Assembly (NCBI GenBank): GCA_024803745.1
Contig: JANJXV010000129.1
Location: forward strand, 1,798,001 to 1,862,000
Source of the DNA: Megascapheus bottae
Taxonomy: Eukaryota > Chordata > Mammalia > Rodentia > Geomyidae
Direction: 5' to 3'
DNA: 64,000 nucleotides
Part shown: one piece after another, positions 10,413 to 24,048 of the stretch
Layout: each line of letters starts with the position of its first letter
How positions within the stretch are numbered: the stretch's first letter is position 1
Made by a program: the position numbers and the translations under genes
The notes under the pieces: model-generated
What the model was told of the DNA's origin: nothing
Databases searched by the model: none
What the model saw: only the letters and a program-made list of their open reading frames with translations

Positions 10413-13400
10413 ATGTTAGGAACTAATAAATATCTCTCAATCCTAACTGTCAATATCAATGGACTTAACAATCCAATTAAACGGCATAGGTTGTCTAGTT
10501 GGATCAAAAAGCAAGAGCCATCGTTCTGGTGACTTCAAGAGACACATCTTACCCAAAAACAATCATCCTTTGAAAGTGAGAGGTTGGAATAAACTCTATC
10601 AAGCTAACTGCCCCCATAAACAGGCTAGAGTTGCCATCCTCATATCAGATACAATAGACTTCAAACTAAAATTAGTAAGAAAAGACAAAGAAGGTTACTA
10701 CATACTACTAAAGGGATCTTTCCTCCAGGAAGACATAACAATCCTAAATATTTACACACCCAATCCCGGAGCTCCAAACTTCATCAAGCAAACTTTACTT
10801 ACACTGAAACCATACATAGATCGAAATACAGTGATTGTTGGTGAGTTTAACACACCACTCTCACCTATGGACAGATCAACAAGGCAAAAACTCAACAGAG
10901 AAACCTTAGAACTGCACAACTTTATAGACCAACTAGATCTAACAGACATCTGCAGAATATTCCACCCAGTAACACTACAATATACGTTTTTCTCAGCAGC
11001 ACATGGAACATTTTCCAAAATAGACCACATCTTAGGCCATAAAGCAAACCTGGACAGATTCAGAAACACTGAAATTATTCCATGCACACTCTCAGACCAT
11101 AAAGGCATCAAATTGGAACTGAGCACCCATCTCCACCAAAGGAAACCCTGTAACTCATGGAGACTGAACCACACATTGTTGAATCAAAAACAATGGGTAA
11201 TCGAAGAGATCAGAACAGATATCCAACTGTTTATGAAATTTAACAATAAGGAGCACACAAATGTCAACTCCTCAGGGACACAACAAAGGCAGTACTCACA
11301 GGAAAATTTATAGCGCGGAGTGCCTACAACAGCAAGTTGGAAAAATGGCAAACCAACTAGTTAATGTCTCACCTTAACCTCCTGGAAAAAGAGCAACAAA
11401 CCAACCCTAAACCCATTAGGAGAAAGTAAATTATTAAAATCAAAGCAGAATTAAATGATTTGGAATAAAAAAACTATACAAAGAATCAACAAAACAAGGA
11501 GTTGGTTCTTGAAAGAATTAACAAAATTGACAAGCCCTTAGCAAACCTTACCAAAAAAAGAAGAGAGCATATCGAAATAAACAAAATCGCAGATGAAAAT
11601 GGTAATATCACGACAGAAATTACCAAGATCCACAATATCATGAGGGAATACTTCTCAAACCTTTACGCCAACAAATTTGAGAATCTAGAAGAAATGGATG
11701 AATTCCTAGACAATATTAACATACACACACTGAACAAAGAAGAGCTAACCCAACTCAACAGGCCTATTTCAAGCTCTGAAATAGAAATGGAAATTAGACA
11801 ACTTCCACTTAAAAAGAGCCCAGGGCCAGATGGATTCACAGCTGAATTCTATAAGATCTTCAAAGCAGAGCTCACACCAATACTCCTCAAGCTCTTCAAC
11901 GAAATTGAAAATGAAGGTTCTTTACTAAACTGATTCTGTGAAGCCAGCATATCCCTCATCCCCAAACCAGACAGAGATTCATCAAAGAAAGAGATCTATA
12001 GACCCATTTCTTTGATGAACATCGATGCAAAACTTCTCAACAAAATACTGGCCAACCGTCTACAACAACTCATCAAAAAAAATATACACTATGATCAAAC
12101 TGGATTCATCACAGGGAGGCAAAGCTGGTTCAACATACACAAATCAATTAATATAATTCAACACATCAACAGGAGCAGGGATAAAATCACATGATTGTCT
12201 CAATAGATGCGGAAAAGGCATTTGACAAGATCCAAAACCCCTTTATGTTAAAAGATGTGGAGAAACTAGGAATCCATGGAACATTTCTCAATGTAATAAA
12301 GGCTGTGTATGAGAAACCCACTGCTAGTATTATACTTAATGGTGAAAATCTAAAGCCATTCCCTCTAAAATCAGGAACGAGACAAGGATGCCCACTCTCT
12401 CCACTCCTTTTTAACATAGTACTAGAATTCCTAGGCAGTGCAATAAGGCAAGAAGCAAGCATAAAGGGGATCCAAGCAGGGAAAGAGGAAATAAAACTAT
12501 CCCTCTTTGCCGATGACATGATTCTGTATTTAAAGAATCCTATAGACTCTACTCCCAAGCTCCTTGAGCTGATTCAAAGCTTTGGAAGGGTAGCAGGCCA
12601 TACAATCAACCCTCACAAATCAACTGCCTTACTTTACGCCAACACTGAGAGGAATGAGGCAATAATCAGGAAAGAAAATCCTTTCACAATAGCCTCAAAG
12701 AAAATAAAGTACCTAGCAATTAGCTTAACTAAAAATGTAAAGGACCGTTTAGATGAAAACTTTAAAACCCTAAAAAAGGAAATTAAAGCAAAAAGGAAAT
12801 GGAAAAACCTCCCATGCTCCTGGATTGGTAGAATCAACATTGTGAAAATGACAATCTTGCCAAGGGCTATCTACAAATTCAATGTAATACCCATCAACAT
12901 CCCAATGTCATTCTTTAAAGACATAGAAGAGTCAATTCAAAATTTCATATGGAATAATAAAAGACCCCGTATAGCAAAAACACTTCTTAGGAGAAAGAAC
13001 AGCGCTGGAGGAATTTCAATTCCAAACTTAAGGCTCTATTACAGAGCTATAATTCTCAAAACAGCTTGGTACTGGCACAAGAACAGGCCTGAAGTCCAAT
13101 GGAGTAGAACTGCGGACCCAGATATTAAACCACAGACCTATGGCCACCTAATCTTTGACCAGGGAGCCAAAAAAATAGAATGGAAGAAAGATAGCCTCTT
13201 CAACAAGTTGTGCTGGCAGAACTGGTTAAACACCTGCACAAAACTAAAGTTGGATCCTTCTTTGTCACCTTGCACTAGAATTAACTCCAAATGGATCAAA
13301 GACGTGGAGGTAAAAGCTGACACACTGAAAAGTTTACAGGAAGGAATAGGAGATACACTAGGCCTCCTTGGTACAGGTCGAAACTTTCTTAATAAGGACC

Positions 13401-14251
13401 AAAAATCACAACAAATCAGAGAAAGGCTGGATAAGTGGGACTGCATTAAACTGCAGAGCTTTTGTATGGCAACGGATATAGCTAGTAAACTAATCAGGAA
13501 GCCTACAGAGTGGGAAAAGATCTTCACCACCCAAACAACGGAACAAGGCCTCATATCTAAAATATATCAACAACTCAAAAAATTGAATCACTCCAAAACT
13601 AACCTCCAAAGTAACACCCATCCCATTACAAAATGGGCCAAAGACTTAAAGAGAGTCTTCTCTGAAGAAGAAACAAAAATGGCCTATAGACACATGAAGA
13701 AATGCTCAACATCTCTGGTCATAAAAGAAATGCAAATCAGAACAAGTCTAAGATTCAACCTAACTCCAGTTTGAATGGCCAGGATCAGGAAAACGAATGA
13801 CAACAGATGCTGGAGGGGATGTGGTCAGGAGGGATCACTACTACACTGTTGGTGGGAGTGCAAACTCGTTCAACCACTATGGAAAGCAGTGCGGCAGTGC
13901 CTCAAAACGCTAAACATACAACTCCCCTATGACCCAGCAATTCCAGTACTTGGCATTTACCCAACAATCCAGAAACAAGGGCATACTAAACCCACTAGCA
14001 CAACAATGTTCATTGCAGCACTATTCACCATAGCAAAGATATGGAACCAACCCAGATGTCCCTCAGTTGATGAGTGGATCAACAAGTTGTGGTATTTGTA
14101 CACAATGCAATTCTATGCTGCTGTCAGAAAGAATGACATCGCCCCATTTGTTAGGAAATGGAAAGACTTAGAACAAATCATATTAAGTGAAGTAAGCCAG
14201 ACTCAAAGGAACTTAGGCTCAGTGGTTTCCCTCATTCGTCATAATCAGTAG
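10413..14251 (+). pseudogene. L1 ORF2, copy B (several stops and frameshifts)
   Basis: ORF2 starts with the ATG at 10413 and the LTVNINGLN endonuclease motif. It hits a TGA within about 40 codons, and the QETHL active-site segment falls in another frame from the following GWNKLYQANC segment. The rest of the endonuclease is open (10459-11313) with SDHKGIKLEL intact, but the catalytic GDFN box reads GEFN. The RT is open from 12191 to 13774: [30 protein letters not shown] at 13772-13774 replaces the Arg codon seen in copies A and E. The Cys-rich C-terminus ([16 protein letters not shown]) follows and ends at 14251. Confidence 0.93.
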
Positions 14252-14675
14252 AAACCTAGGGCTCTACTAGCAGAGATTGTCAATTGAGCAAAAGGCCATA
14301 TATGAGACCATATAATGTGAAGCTAATTGAAAGGACCTCCAGGATATTGACACAAAAGCCATATAATGAATGATTGTTGTCCTTAATGTACTATGTTGTC
14401 TCTCATCTCGTTTGCTGTCCCTTGGTTATCCCATATTGGTATAGTATCTCACTTTGTTATCTGATATATTGAATTTATTTGTATTTGGATATTTGAAATT
14501 TGATAGGGAAGGGGGGAAATCCAAGACGGGTGGGGGGTGTGGGGTTGGAGGGAAATGGGTACCAAGACATGTGAAAGGGTATTAATGTATGTGAATTAAT
14601 GTACCTTCTATCTGGCAAATATCATCTAACCCTTTTACTAATTACAATAAAAAAATGAAAAAAAAAAAAAGAAAG

Positions 14676-16052
14676 TTGTAGTGTGTGGGGAGGATGATGG
14701 GGTCAAATACATTTCTTCTTAGAAATTTACCTCATCTGGTTGCCCTGGATTTTCCTGGCCTTCTTCTTAGAGAAAGTTCTGTTATACTGGATTTGTGGCT
14801 TGGCAATGATCTAGCATGTACATCTTCGAGTAAGACATCCACAACTTCCATGCCTGAGACTCGAGTTTCATGACCTTTGGCAACAGCACAGCAACATCTT
14901 TCTTCCTCCTGAGCCACAGGCCAAGTGAGCTGGCTTGAGCTGGTTGTTAGTTACAGTGGCTTGGTTACCAGGGTTCCATATTCTGTTCCATTGTGAGGGA
15001 GGCAGGGTCACCTTTCAGGGCCCAATGACCAAAGATCCTTGCTCACAAAAGACCTCACCAAAGACATACTGGAGGCTGAATCTCTCCTCCAGTCTCACAA
15101 TATACATGTGGATGTAGTATACAGCACACCTTATTTGTCCAATCCCAATGTCTTCCACTAGGCCCAACTACCAGTCTGGTCTCAGGCTCAAGGAGCCTTT
15201 CTTAGGTAAGATCCAAACTTAAGGGTCAATATTGCCCTCATCCTTTACAAAACATTGGCTTCACAGTGCCTTCTCTGCCTGCATTTTGCCCCTTGTCGAA
15301 TTTTTTTTGTTTTTGCTAGTCTTGGGACTTGACCTCAGAGTGTGAACATGGTTCCTGGGCTTTCTTTAGGCTTTAGCTGTCCCACCGAGCCACAGCACCA
15401 CTTGCAGCGTTTTCTATGCATGTGGTAATGAGGAATCAAAACTGAGGCTTACTGCTTGGTAGCCAAGGACTCTCCCACTAGGTCAAACACACAGGGCATC
15501 TTGCACATATTTTTGACGGCAATCTACTAGGATATTATTAGGATTCTGTATCCTAATCAATTTTTTCCTGATGATTAGCTTTGCTGTCATGTGTAAAAAA
15601 TGCAAGAGGGAAAAACACAGAAGAATTAGTGAAATTAAAAAAAAGCATTAGACACAGTTAATTGTTCATTCTTTGTAGGAGAAAGGATATTTGGATATGA
15701 TGATGATGATGATGATGATGATGACTTTATAATTACTATGTCAGGGTTGAGAGTTTGGCATAGTGGTAGAGTGCTTGCCTAGCATCCATGAAGATCTGGG
15801 TTTGATTGCTCAGTACCACATAGATAGAAAATCTAGATGTGGCACTGTGGCTCAAGTGGCAGAGGGCTAGACTTGAGAAAACCCGAGGACAGTGCTCAGG
15901 CCCTGAATTCAAGCCCCAAGACTGGCAGAAAGATAAAAGAAAATAAAAATGCTTTTTACGAGCTAATTCACTCACAGCATTTGCTTCTGAAATCTTCGCT
16001 TCTGCATCTTGTGAAATACCCCTTTCCCTCAACGTAGACAAGAAAAACAGAT
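14676..16052 (-). pseudogene. P2: inverted copy of the RalGDS-like 5' region
   Basis: Same content as P1, with two nested SINEs (about 15300-15485 minus, 15745-15925 plus). The GAT tract is expanded (15697-15724, about nine repeats). The exon-like segment lies near 14730-14920 on the minus strand. This block is nearly identical to P3 and P4 and differs from P1 at scattered sites. Confidence 0.87.
15697..15724. repeat. (GAT)n expanded in the array core
   Basis: About nine GAT repeats in P2, and the same expansion in P3 (about 23133-23160) and P4 (about 30567-30594). P1 (about 8280) and P5 (about 38000) have only three to five. The corresponding site at 55575-55585 in the RalGDS-like locus has about two. 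Confidence 0.85.
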
Positions 16053-16612
16053 CCATCCCATGGTCCACTGTGAGGCCACTGGTTGGGCTAAGAGCTAGTC
16101 GTGCAGCAACACATAAGTTTTATTCTAATACTTTCCAAATTTTGTACTCAAATATGCAACCTACTTACCAACTTATGTCAGTTATCCTTATGCTATAACT
16201 TTTCTTCATTACTACAATATTCTTACACTCCTACGTTAATCCTCTTGCACCTCCCCTGACCTCTCTCATTCTTTTTTTCTATCTCTGGACCTCTGCTCGT
16301 CTTTCAACCCTTATACTGCACGGATCTACACTTGATGGCTGTTGAGAAATATTGTATATGTAGGTGGATAATTATTCTCTAGGCTCAGAGGGACTTAAAG
16401 ACAATTGAGATTGGATTGAGAGGCTTATTGTTTTGGGTATAAATCGCTTATCAGTGGTTGTATTAGGCTGGTCTGTAAGTGCACAAAAAGAAAGAGTGAT
16501 AATACCAATCAAAACTTGTGAACATCTAGTGTCTGCCAGCTACAGAGGTCTAGGTTGGTTATATCTGAAAAACTATAATCGTATTTAGTAGTAATCTTGC
16601 TCCCATTTTCAA

Positions 16613-17796
16613 ATGGGCAGAACAAGAAACTCAAGAAAAATGTCAAATCAAGAAACAACATCCCCCACCCAATGTAAACAGACAATGGAACAGTCACTGG
16701 CAAACCTAGAGGAGAGTCTTCCAATTGCTACACAAATGCAATTGATAAACATCATTAATGAAAAATGTGAAAATATAAAGAAAGAGATAATGGAGGAAGC
16801 CATACCTGAACAAGAGGAAAGCAAAAACAAGGTGATAAGTGAAAAAGAAGAAGCCATAAAGGAGGCCATAATAAAGGTTTTTCAAAGAAAGATGGATGAA
16901 TTCAAAGAATCCACAACTAAAAACGTGACCAAACTCCAGCAAATGTCCAAAGAAAATAAAGCTACTGAGGTAACCACTCAAACGGAAATCAAGGAGATAA
17001 AGAAATCCATACATGATCTAAAACAAGGGATGCAAGGCATCGAAAGTGAGCAATTAGAAGCAAGGGAGATGAAAAATAAAGTAGATAGCTTTGATAGCAG
17101 GTTAGACATTGCAGAGGAGAGAATTTCCGTGGCTGAAGATAATTTAGGTATTATAAAGAACAGAAAATGAGTCAATCCAAATCTAGGAAATATGAGAGAG
17201 CGCTTCAGGAGGTCCAAGATACAATTAGGAAGCCTAATTTAAGGCTAGTTGGTACTGAGGAGGGCGTGGAGAAAGAGGTCAATGGTATTGGAAATATACT
17301 TCAGGGAATCATCTCAGAGAATTTCCCAAATATCCAGAAGGGCAGGCCCATTCAGATACGAGAAGCTTTTAGAACCCCAAACAGACCTGACCAGAAAAGA
17401 ACATCCCACCGCCACATTGTGATCCGAACTGGATCAATAGAAACGAAAGGAAAGATCCTAAAGGCAGCCAGGGAAAAGGGAGCAGTAACCTACAAAGGCA
17501 AACCAATCAGAATAACCCCAGATTTCTCAGCAGAGACCATGCAAGCACGAAGTGACTGGAAGCATATATGTCATGCCCTTATATCAAATAACTACCAACC
17601 AAGAATACTGTAGCCAGCTAAGCTCTCATTCATAACTGAGGGAAAAATAAAAACATTCCATTCCAGGGAAAAGCTGCAACAATATGTCGAAACAAAACCA
17701 ACACTACAGAGAATTCTCAAAGATGCTCTATACATAGAAAACCAAACTAAATGCAATATAGGGAAAGAAATGGCACCTAAACAGCATACCATCTAA
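16613..17796 (+). pseudogene. L1 ORF1, copy C (frameshifted, premature TAG)
   Basis: The architecture is as in copy B, with the same 4-nt deletion splitting the frame (185-codon ORF to 17170, then a 148-codon ORF to 17613) and the same TAG before the PAKLSF segment. Copy-specific changes relative to B include EIMEEAIPEQEE and VISEKEE in the coiled coil. These are shared with copies D and E. Confidence 0.92.
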
Positions 17797-17844
17797 GGAC
17801 CACAAGATCTGTCAAGACACAGGCCCTACTAAAAGCTTTTAAAA

Positions 17845-20800
17845 ATGGTAGGAACTAATAAATATCTCTCAATCCTAACTCTCAATATCAATGGACTTAA
17901 CTCTCCAATTAAACGGCATAGGTTTTCTAGTTGGATCAAAAAGCAAGAGCCATCGTTCTGCTGACTTCGAGAGACACATCTTATCCCAAAACAATCATCT
18001 TTTGAAAGTGAGAGGTTGGAATAAACTCTATCAAGCTAACTGCCCCCATAAACAGGCTAGAGTTGCCATCCTCATATCAGATACAATAGACTTCAAACTA
18101 ATATTAGTAAGAAAAGACAAAGAAGGTTACTACATACTACTAAAGGGATCTTTCCTCCCGGAAGACATAACAATCCTAAATATTTACACACCCAATCCCG
18201 GAGCTCCAAACTTCATCAAGCAAACTTTACTTACACTGAAACCATACATAGATCGAAATACAGTGATTGTTGGTGAGTTTAACACACCACTCTCACCTAT
18301 GGACAGATCAACAAGGCAAAAACTCAACAGAGAAACCTTAGAACTGAACAACTATATAGACCAAATAGATCTAACAGACATCTGCAGAATATTCCACCCA
18401 GTAACACCACAATATACGTTTTTCTCAGCAGCACATGGAACATTTTCCAAAGTAGACCACATCTTAGGACATAAAACAAACCTGGACAGATTCAGAAACA
18501 CTGAAATTATTCCATGCACACTCTCAGACCATAAAGGCATCAAATTGGAACTGAGCACACATCTCCACCATCGAAACCCCTGTAACTCATGGAGACTGAA
18601 CAACACATTGTTGAATCAAAAACAATGGGTAATCGAAGAGATCAGAACAGATATCCAACTGTTTATGAAATTTAACAATAAGGAGTACACAAATATCAAC
18701 TCCTTAGGGACACAACAAAGGCAGTACTCAGAGGAAAATTTATAGCGCTGAGTGCCTACAACTGCAAGTTGGAGAAATGGCAAACCACCTGGTTAAGGTC
18801 TCAACTTAACCTCCTGGAAAAAGAGCAACAAACCAACCCTAAACCCATTAGGAGAAAGCAAATTATTAAAATCAAAGCAGAATTAAATGATTTGGAATAA
18901 AAAAAAACTATACAAAGAATCAACAAAACAAGGAGTTGGTTCTTTGAAAGAATTAACAAAATTGACAAGCAATTAGCAAATCTTACCTAAAAAAGAAGAG
19001 AGCATACCGAAATAAACAAAATCGCAGATGAAAATGGTAATATCACGACAGAAATTACCAAGATCCAGAATATCATGTGGGAATACTTCTCAAACCTTTA
19101 CGCCAACAAATTTGAGAATCTAGAAGAAATGGATGAATTCCTAGACAACATTAACATACCCACACTGAATCAAGAAGAGGTAACCCAACTCAACAGGCCT
19201 ATTTCAAGCTCTGAAATAGAAATGGAAATTAGACAACTTCCACTTAAAAAGAGCCCAGGGCCAGATGGATTCACAGCTGAATTCTATAAGGTCTTCAAAG
19301 CAGAGCTCACACCAATACTCCTCAAGCTCTTCAACGAAATTGAAAATGAAGGTTCTTAACCAAACTGATTCTGTGAAGCCAGCATATCCCTCATCCCCAA
19401 ACCAGACAGAGATTCATCAAAGAAAGAGATCTATAGACCCATTTCTTTGATGAGCATCGATGCAAAACTTCTCAACAAAATACTGGCCAACCGTCTACAA
19501 CAACTCATCAAAAAAAAAATATACACTATGATCAAACTGGATTCATCACAGGGAGGCAAAGCTGGTTCAACATACACAAATCAATTAATATAATTCAACA
19601 CATCAACAGGAGCAGGGATAAAATCACATGATTGTCTCAATAGATGCGGAAAAGGCATTTGACAAGATCCAAAACCCCTTTATGTTAAAAGATGTGGAGA
19701 AACTAGGAATCCATGGAACATTTCTCAATGTAATAAAGGCTGTGTATGAGAAACCCACTGCTAGTATTATACTTAATGGTGAAAATCTAAAGCCATTCCC
19801 TCTAAAATCAGGAACGAGACAAGGATGCCCACTCTCTCCACTCCTTTTTAACATAGTACTAGAATTCCTAGGCAGTGCAATAAGGCAAGAAGCAAGCATA
19901 AAGGGGATCCAAGCAGGGAAAGAGGAAATAAAACTATCCCTCTTTGCCGATGACATGATTCTGTATTTAAAGAATCCTATAGACTCTACTCCCAAGTTCC
20001 TTGAGCTGATTCAAAGCTTTGGAAGGGTAGCAGGCCATACAATCAACCCTCACAAATCAACTGCCTTACTTTACGCCAACACTGAGAGGAACGAGGCAAT
20101 AATCAGGAAAGAAAATCCTTTCACAATAGCTTCAAAGAAAATAAAGTACCTAGCAATTAGCTTAACTAAGAATGTAAAGGACCGTTTAGATGAAAACTTT
20201 AAAACCCTAAAAAAGGAAATTAAAGCAAAAAGGAAATGGAAAAACCTCCCATGCTCCTGGATTGGTAGAATCAACATTGTGAAAATGACAATCTTGCCAA
20301 GGGCTATCTACAAATTCAATGTAATACCCATCAACATCCCAATGTCATTCTTTAAAGACATAGAAGAGTCAATTCAAAATTTCATATGGAATAATAAAAG
20401 ACCCCGTATAGCAAAAACACTTCTTAGCAGAAAGAACAGCGCTGGAGGAATTTCAATTCCAAACTTAAGGCTCTATTACAGAGCTATAATTCTCAAAACA
20501 GCTTGGTACTGGCACAAGAACAGGCCTGAAGTCCAATGGAGTAGAACTGCGGACCCAGATATTAAACCACAGACCTATGGCCACCTAATCTTTGACCAGG
20601 GAGCCAAAAAAATAGAATGGAAGAAAGATAGCCTCTTCAACAAGTTGTGCTGGCAGAACTGGTTAAACACCTGCACAAAACTAAAGTTGGATCCTTCTTT
20701 GTCACCTTGCACTAGAATTAACTCCAAATGGATCAAAGACGTGGAGGTAAAAGCTGACACACTGAAAAGTTTACAGGAAGGAATAGGAGATACACTAGGC

Positions 20801-21688
20801 CTCCTTGGTACAGGTCGAAACTTTCTTAATAAGGACCAAAAATCACAACAAATCAGAGAAAGGCTGGATAAGTGGGACTGCATTAAACTGCAGAGCTTTT
20901 GTATGGCAACGGATATAGCTAGTAAACTAATCAGGAAGCCTACAGAGTGGGAAAAGATCTTCACCACCCAAACAACGGAACAAGGCCTCATATCTAAAAT
21001 ATATCAACAACTCAAAAAATTGAATCACTCCAAAACTAACCTCCAAAGTAACACCCATCCCATTACAAAATGGGCCAAAGACTTAAAGAGAGTCTTCTCT
21101 GAAGAAGAAACAAAAATGGCCTATAGACACATGAAGAAATGCTCAACATCTCTGGTCATAAAAGAAATGCAAATCAGAACAAGTCTAAGATTCAACCTAA
21201 CTCCAGTTTGAATGGCCAGGATCAGGAAAACGAATGACAACAGATGCTGGAGGGGATGTGGTCAGGAGGGATCACTACTACACTGTTGGTGGGAGTGCAA
21301 ACTCGTTCAACCACTATGGAAAGCAGTGCGGCAGTGCCTCAAAACGCTAAACATACAACTCCCCTATGACCCAGCAATTCCAGTACTTGGCATTTACCCA
21401 ACAATCCAGAAACAAGGGCATACTAAACCCACTAGCACAACAATGTTCATTGCAGCACTATTCACCATAGCAAAGATATGGAACCAACCCAGATGTCCCT
21501 CAGTTGATGAGTGGATCAACAAGTTGTGGTATTTGTACACAATGCAATTCTATGCTGCTGTCAGAAAGAATGACATCGCCCCATTTGTTAGGAAATGGAA
21601 AGACTTAGAACAAATCATATTAAGTGAAGTAAGCCAGACTCAAAGGAACTTAGGCTCAGTGGTTTCCCTCATTCGTCATAATCAGTAG
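17845..21688 (+). pseudogene. L1 ORF2, copy C (broken)
   Basis: The ATG at 17845 is followed by LTLNINGLN and an early TGA ('tgctgactt'). The endonuclease core is open from 17891 to 18745 with GEFN in place of GDFN. The linker is disrupted by a TAA near 18990 ('cttacctaaaaaa') and a TAA at 19357-19359. The RT is open from 19628 to 21211 with FADD and is closed by the same TGA as copies B and D. The C-terminal Cys-rich part is open from 21212 to 21688. Confidence 0.93.
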
Positions 21689-22111
21689 AAACCTAGGGCT
21701 CTACTAGCAGAGATTGTCAATTGAGCAAAAGGCCATATATGAGACCATATAATGTGAAGCTAATTGAAAGGACCTCCAGGATATTGACACAAAAGCCATA
21801 TAATGAATGATTGTTGTCCTTAATGTACTATGTTGTCTCTCATCTCGTTTGCTGTCCCTTGGTTATCCCATATTGGTATAGTATCTCACTTTGTTATCTG
21901 ATATATTGAATTTATTTGTATTTGGATATTTGAAATTTGATAGGGAAGGGGGGAAATCCAAGACGGGTGGGGGGTGTGGGGTTGGAGGGAAATGGGTACC
22001 AAGACATGTGAAAGGGTATTAATGTATGTGAATTAATGTACCTTCTATCTGGCAAATATCATCTAACCCTTTTACTAATTACAATAAAAAAATGAAAAAA
22101 AAAAAAGAAAG

Positions 22112-23488
22112 TTGTAGTGTGTGGGGAGGATGATGGGGTCAAATACATTTCTTCTTAGAAATTTACCTCATCTGGTTGCCCTGGATTTTCCTGGCCTTCT
22201 TCTTAGAGAAAGTTCTGTTATACTGGATTTGTGGCTTGGCAATGATCTAGCATGTACATCTTCGAGTAAGACATCCACAACTTCCATGCCTGAGACTCGA
22301 GTTTCATGACCTTTGGCAACAGCACAGCAACATCTTTCTTCCTCCTGAGCCACAGGCCAAGTGAGCTGGCTTGAGCTGGTTGTTAGTTACAGTGGCTTGG
22401 TTACCAGGGTTCCATATTCTGTTCCATTGTGAGGGAGGCAGGGTCACCTTTCAGGGCCCAATGACCAAAGATCCTTGCTCACAAAAGACCTCACCAAAGA
22501 CATACTGGAGGCTGAATCTCTCCTCCAGTCTCACAATATACATGTGGATGTAGTATACAGCACACCTTATTTGTCCAATCCCAATGTCTTCCACTAGGCC
22601 CAACTACCAGTCTGGTCTCAGGCTCAAGGAGCCTTTCTTAGGTAAGATCCAAACTTAAGGGTCAATATTGCCCTCATCCTTTACAAAACATTGGCTTCAC
22701 AGTGCCTTCTCTGCCTGCATTTTGCCCCTTGTCGAATTTTTTTTGTTTTTGCTAGTCTTGGGACTTGACCTCAGAGTGTGAACATGGTTCCTGGGCTTTC
22801 TTTAGGCTTTAGCTGTCCCACCGAGCCACAGCACCACTTGCAGCGTTTTCTATGCATGTGGTAATGAGGAATCAAAACTGAGGCTTACTGCTTGGTAGCC
22901 AAGGACTCTCCCACTAGGTCAAACACACAGGGCATCTTGCACATATTTTTGACGGCAATCTACTAGGATATTATTAGGATTCTGTATCCTAATCAATTTT
23001 TTCCTGATGATTAGCTTTGCTGTCATGTGTAAAAAATGCAAGAGGGAAAAACACAGAAGAATTAGTGAAATTAAAAAAAAGCATTAGACACAGTTAATTG
23101 TTCATTCTTTGTAGGAGAAAGGATATTTGGATATGATGATGATGATGATGATGATGATGACTTTATAATTACTATGTCAGGGTTGAGAGTTTGGCATAGT
23201 GGTAGAGTGCTTGCCTAGCATCCATGAAGATCTGGGTTTGATTGCTCAGTACCACATAGATAGAAAATCTAGATGTGGCACTGTGGCTCAAGTGGCAGAG
23301 GGCTAGACTTGAGAAAACCCGAGGACAGTGCTCAGGCCCTGAATTCAAGCCCCAAGACTGGCAGAAAGATAAAAGAAAATAAAAATGCTTTTTACGAGCT
23401 AATTCACTCACAGCATTTGCTTCTGAAATCTTCGCTTCTGCATCTTGTGAAATACCCCTTTCCCTCAACGTAGACAAGAAAAACAGAT
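22112..23488 (-). pseudogene. P3: inverted copy of the RalGDS-like 5' region
   Basis: Nearly identical to P2 and P4, with the same expanded GAT tract (about 23133-23160) and nested SINEs (about 22735-22920 minus, 23180-23365 plus). Confidence 0.87.
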
Positions 23489-24048
23489 CCATCCCATGGT
23501 CCACTGTGAGGCCACTGGTTGGGCTAAGAGCTAGTCGTGCAGCAACACATAAGTTTTATTCTAATACTTTCCAAATTTTGTACTCAAATATGCAACCTAC
23601 TTACCAACTTATGTCAGTTATCCTTATGCTATAACTTTTCTTCATTACTACAATATTCTTACACTCCTACGTTAATCCTCTTGCACCTCCCCTGACCTCT
23701 CTCATTCTTTTTTTCTATCTCTGGACCTCTGCTCGTCTTTCAACCCTTATACTGCACGGATCTACACTTGATGGCTGTTGAGCAATATTGTATATGTAGG
23801 TGGTTAATTATTCTCTAGGCTCAGAGGGACTTAAAGACAATAGAGATTGGATTGAGAGGCTTATTGTTTTGGGTATAAATCGCTTATCAGTGGTTGTATT
23901 AGGCTGGTCTGTAAGTGCACAAAAAGAAAGAGTGATAATACCAATCAAAACTTGTGAACATCTAGTGTCTGCCAGCTACAGAGGTCTAGGTTGGTTATAT
24001 CTGAAAAACTATAATCGTATTTAGTAGTAATCTTGCTCCCATTTTCAA

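Larger units (their letters stand above)
8621..14675 (+). mobile_element. L1 copy B
   Basis: It has a 5' region of about 560 bp without protein similarity (8621-9180, presumed 5' UTR), then ORF1, ORF2, a 3' UTR with a G-rich tract (14510-14560) and an A-rich tail. The 5' half, up to about 11.9 kb, differs from copies C and D at many sites. The 3' half is almost identical to them. Confidence 0.93.
16053..22111 (+). mobile_element. L1 copy C
   Basis: Full unit: presumed 5' UTR 16053-16612, ORF1, ORF2, 3' UTR and A-rich tail. It is nearly identical to copy D throughout and to copy B from about 11.9 kb onward, including the shared disabling mutations. Confidence 0.94.

Noticed and set aside
13138..13554. 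Minus-strand ORFs of 120-140 codons repeated in every unit (for example 12187-12558, 10752-11174)
   Set aside because: They lie antisense to L1 ORF2 or ORF1 and recur only because the L1 recurs; they show no own start context or family similarity.
12191..13774. A 527-codon ORF as an active reverse transcriptase gene
   Set aside because: It has the RT motifs but is an internal part of ORF2 bounded by frame breaks, with a TGA before the Cys-rich end; the endonuclease is also broken.
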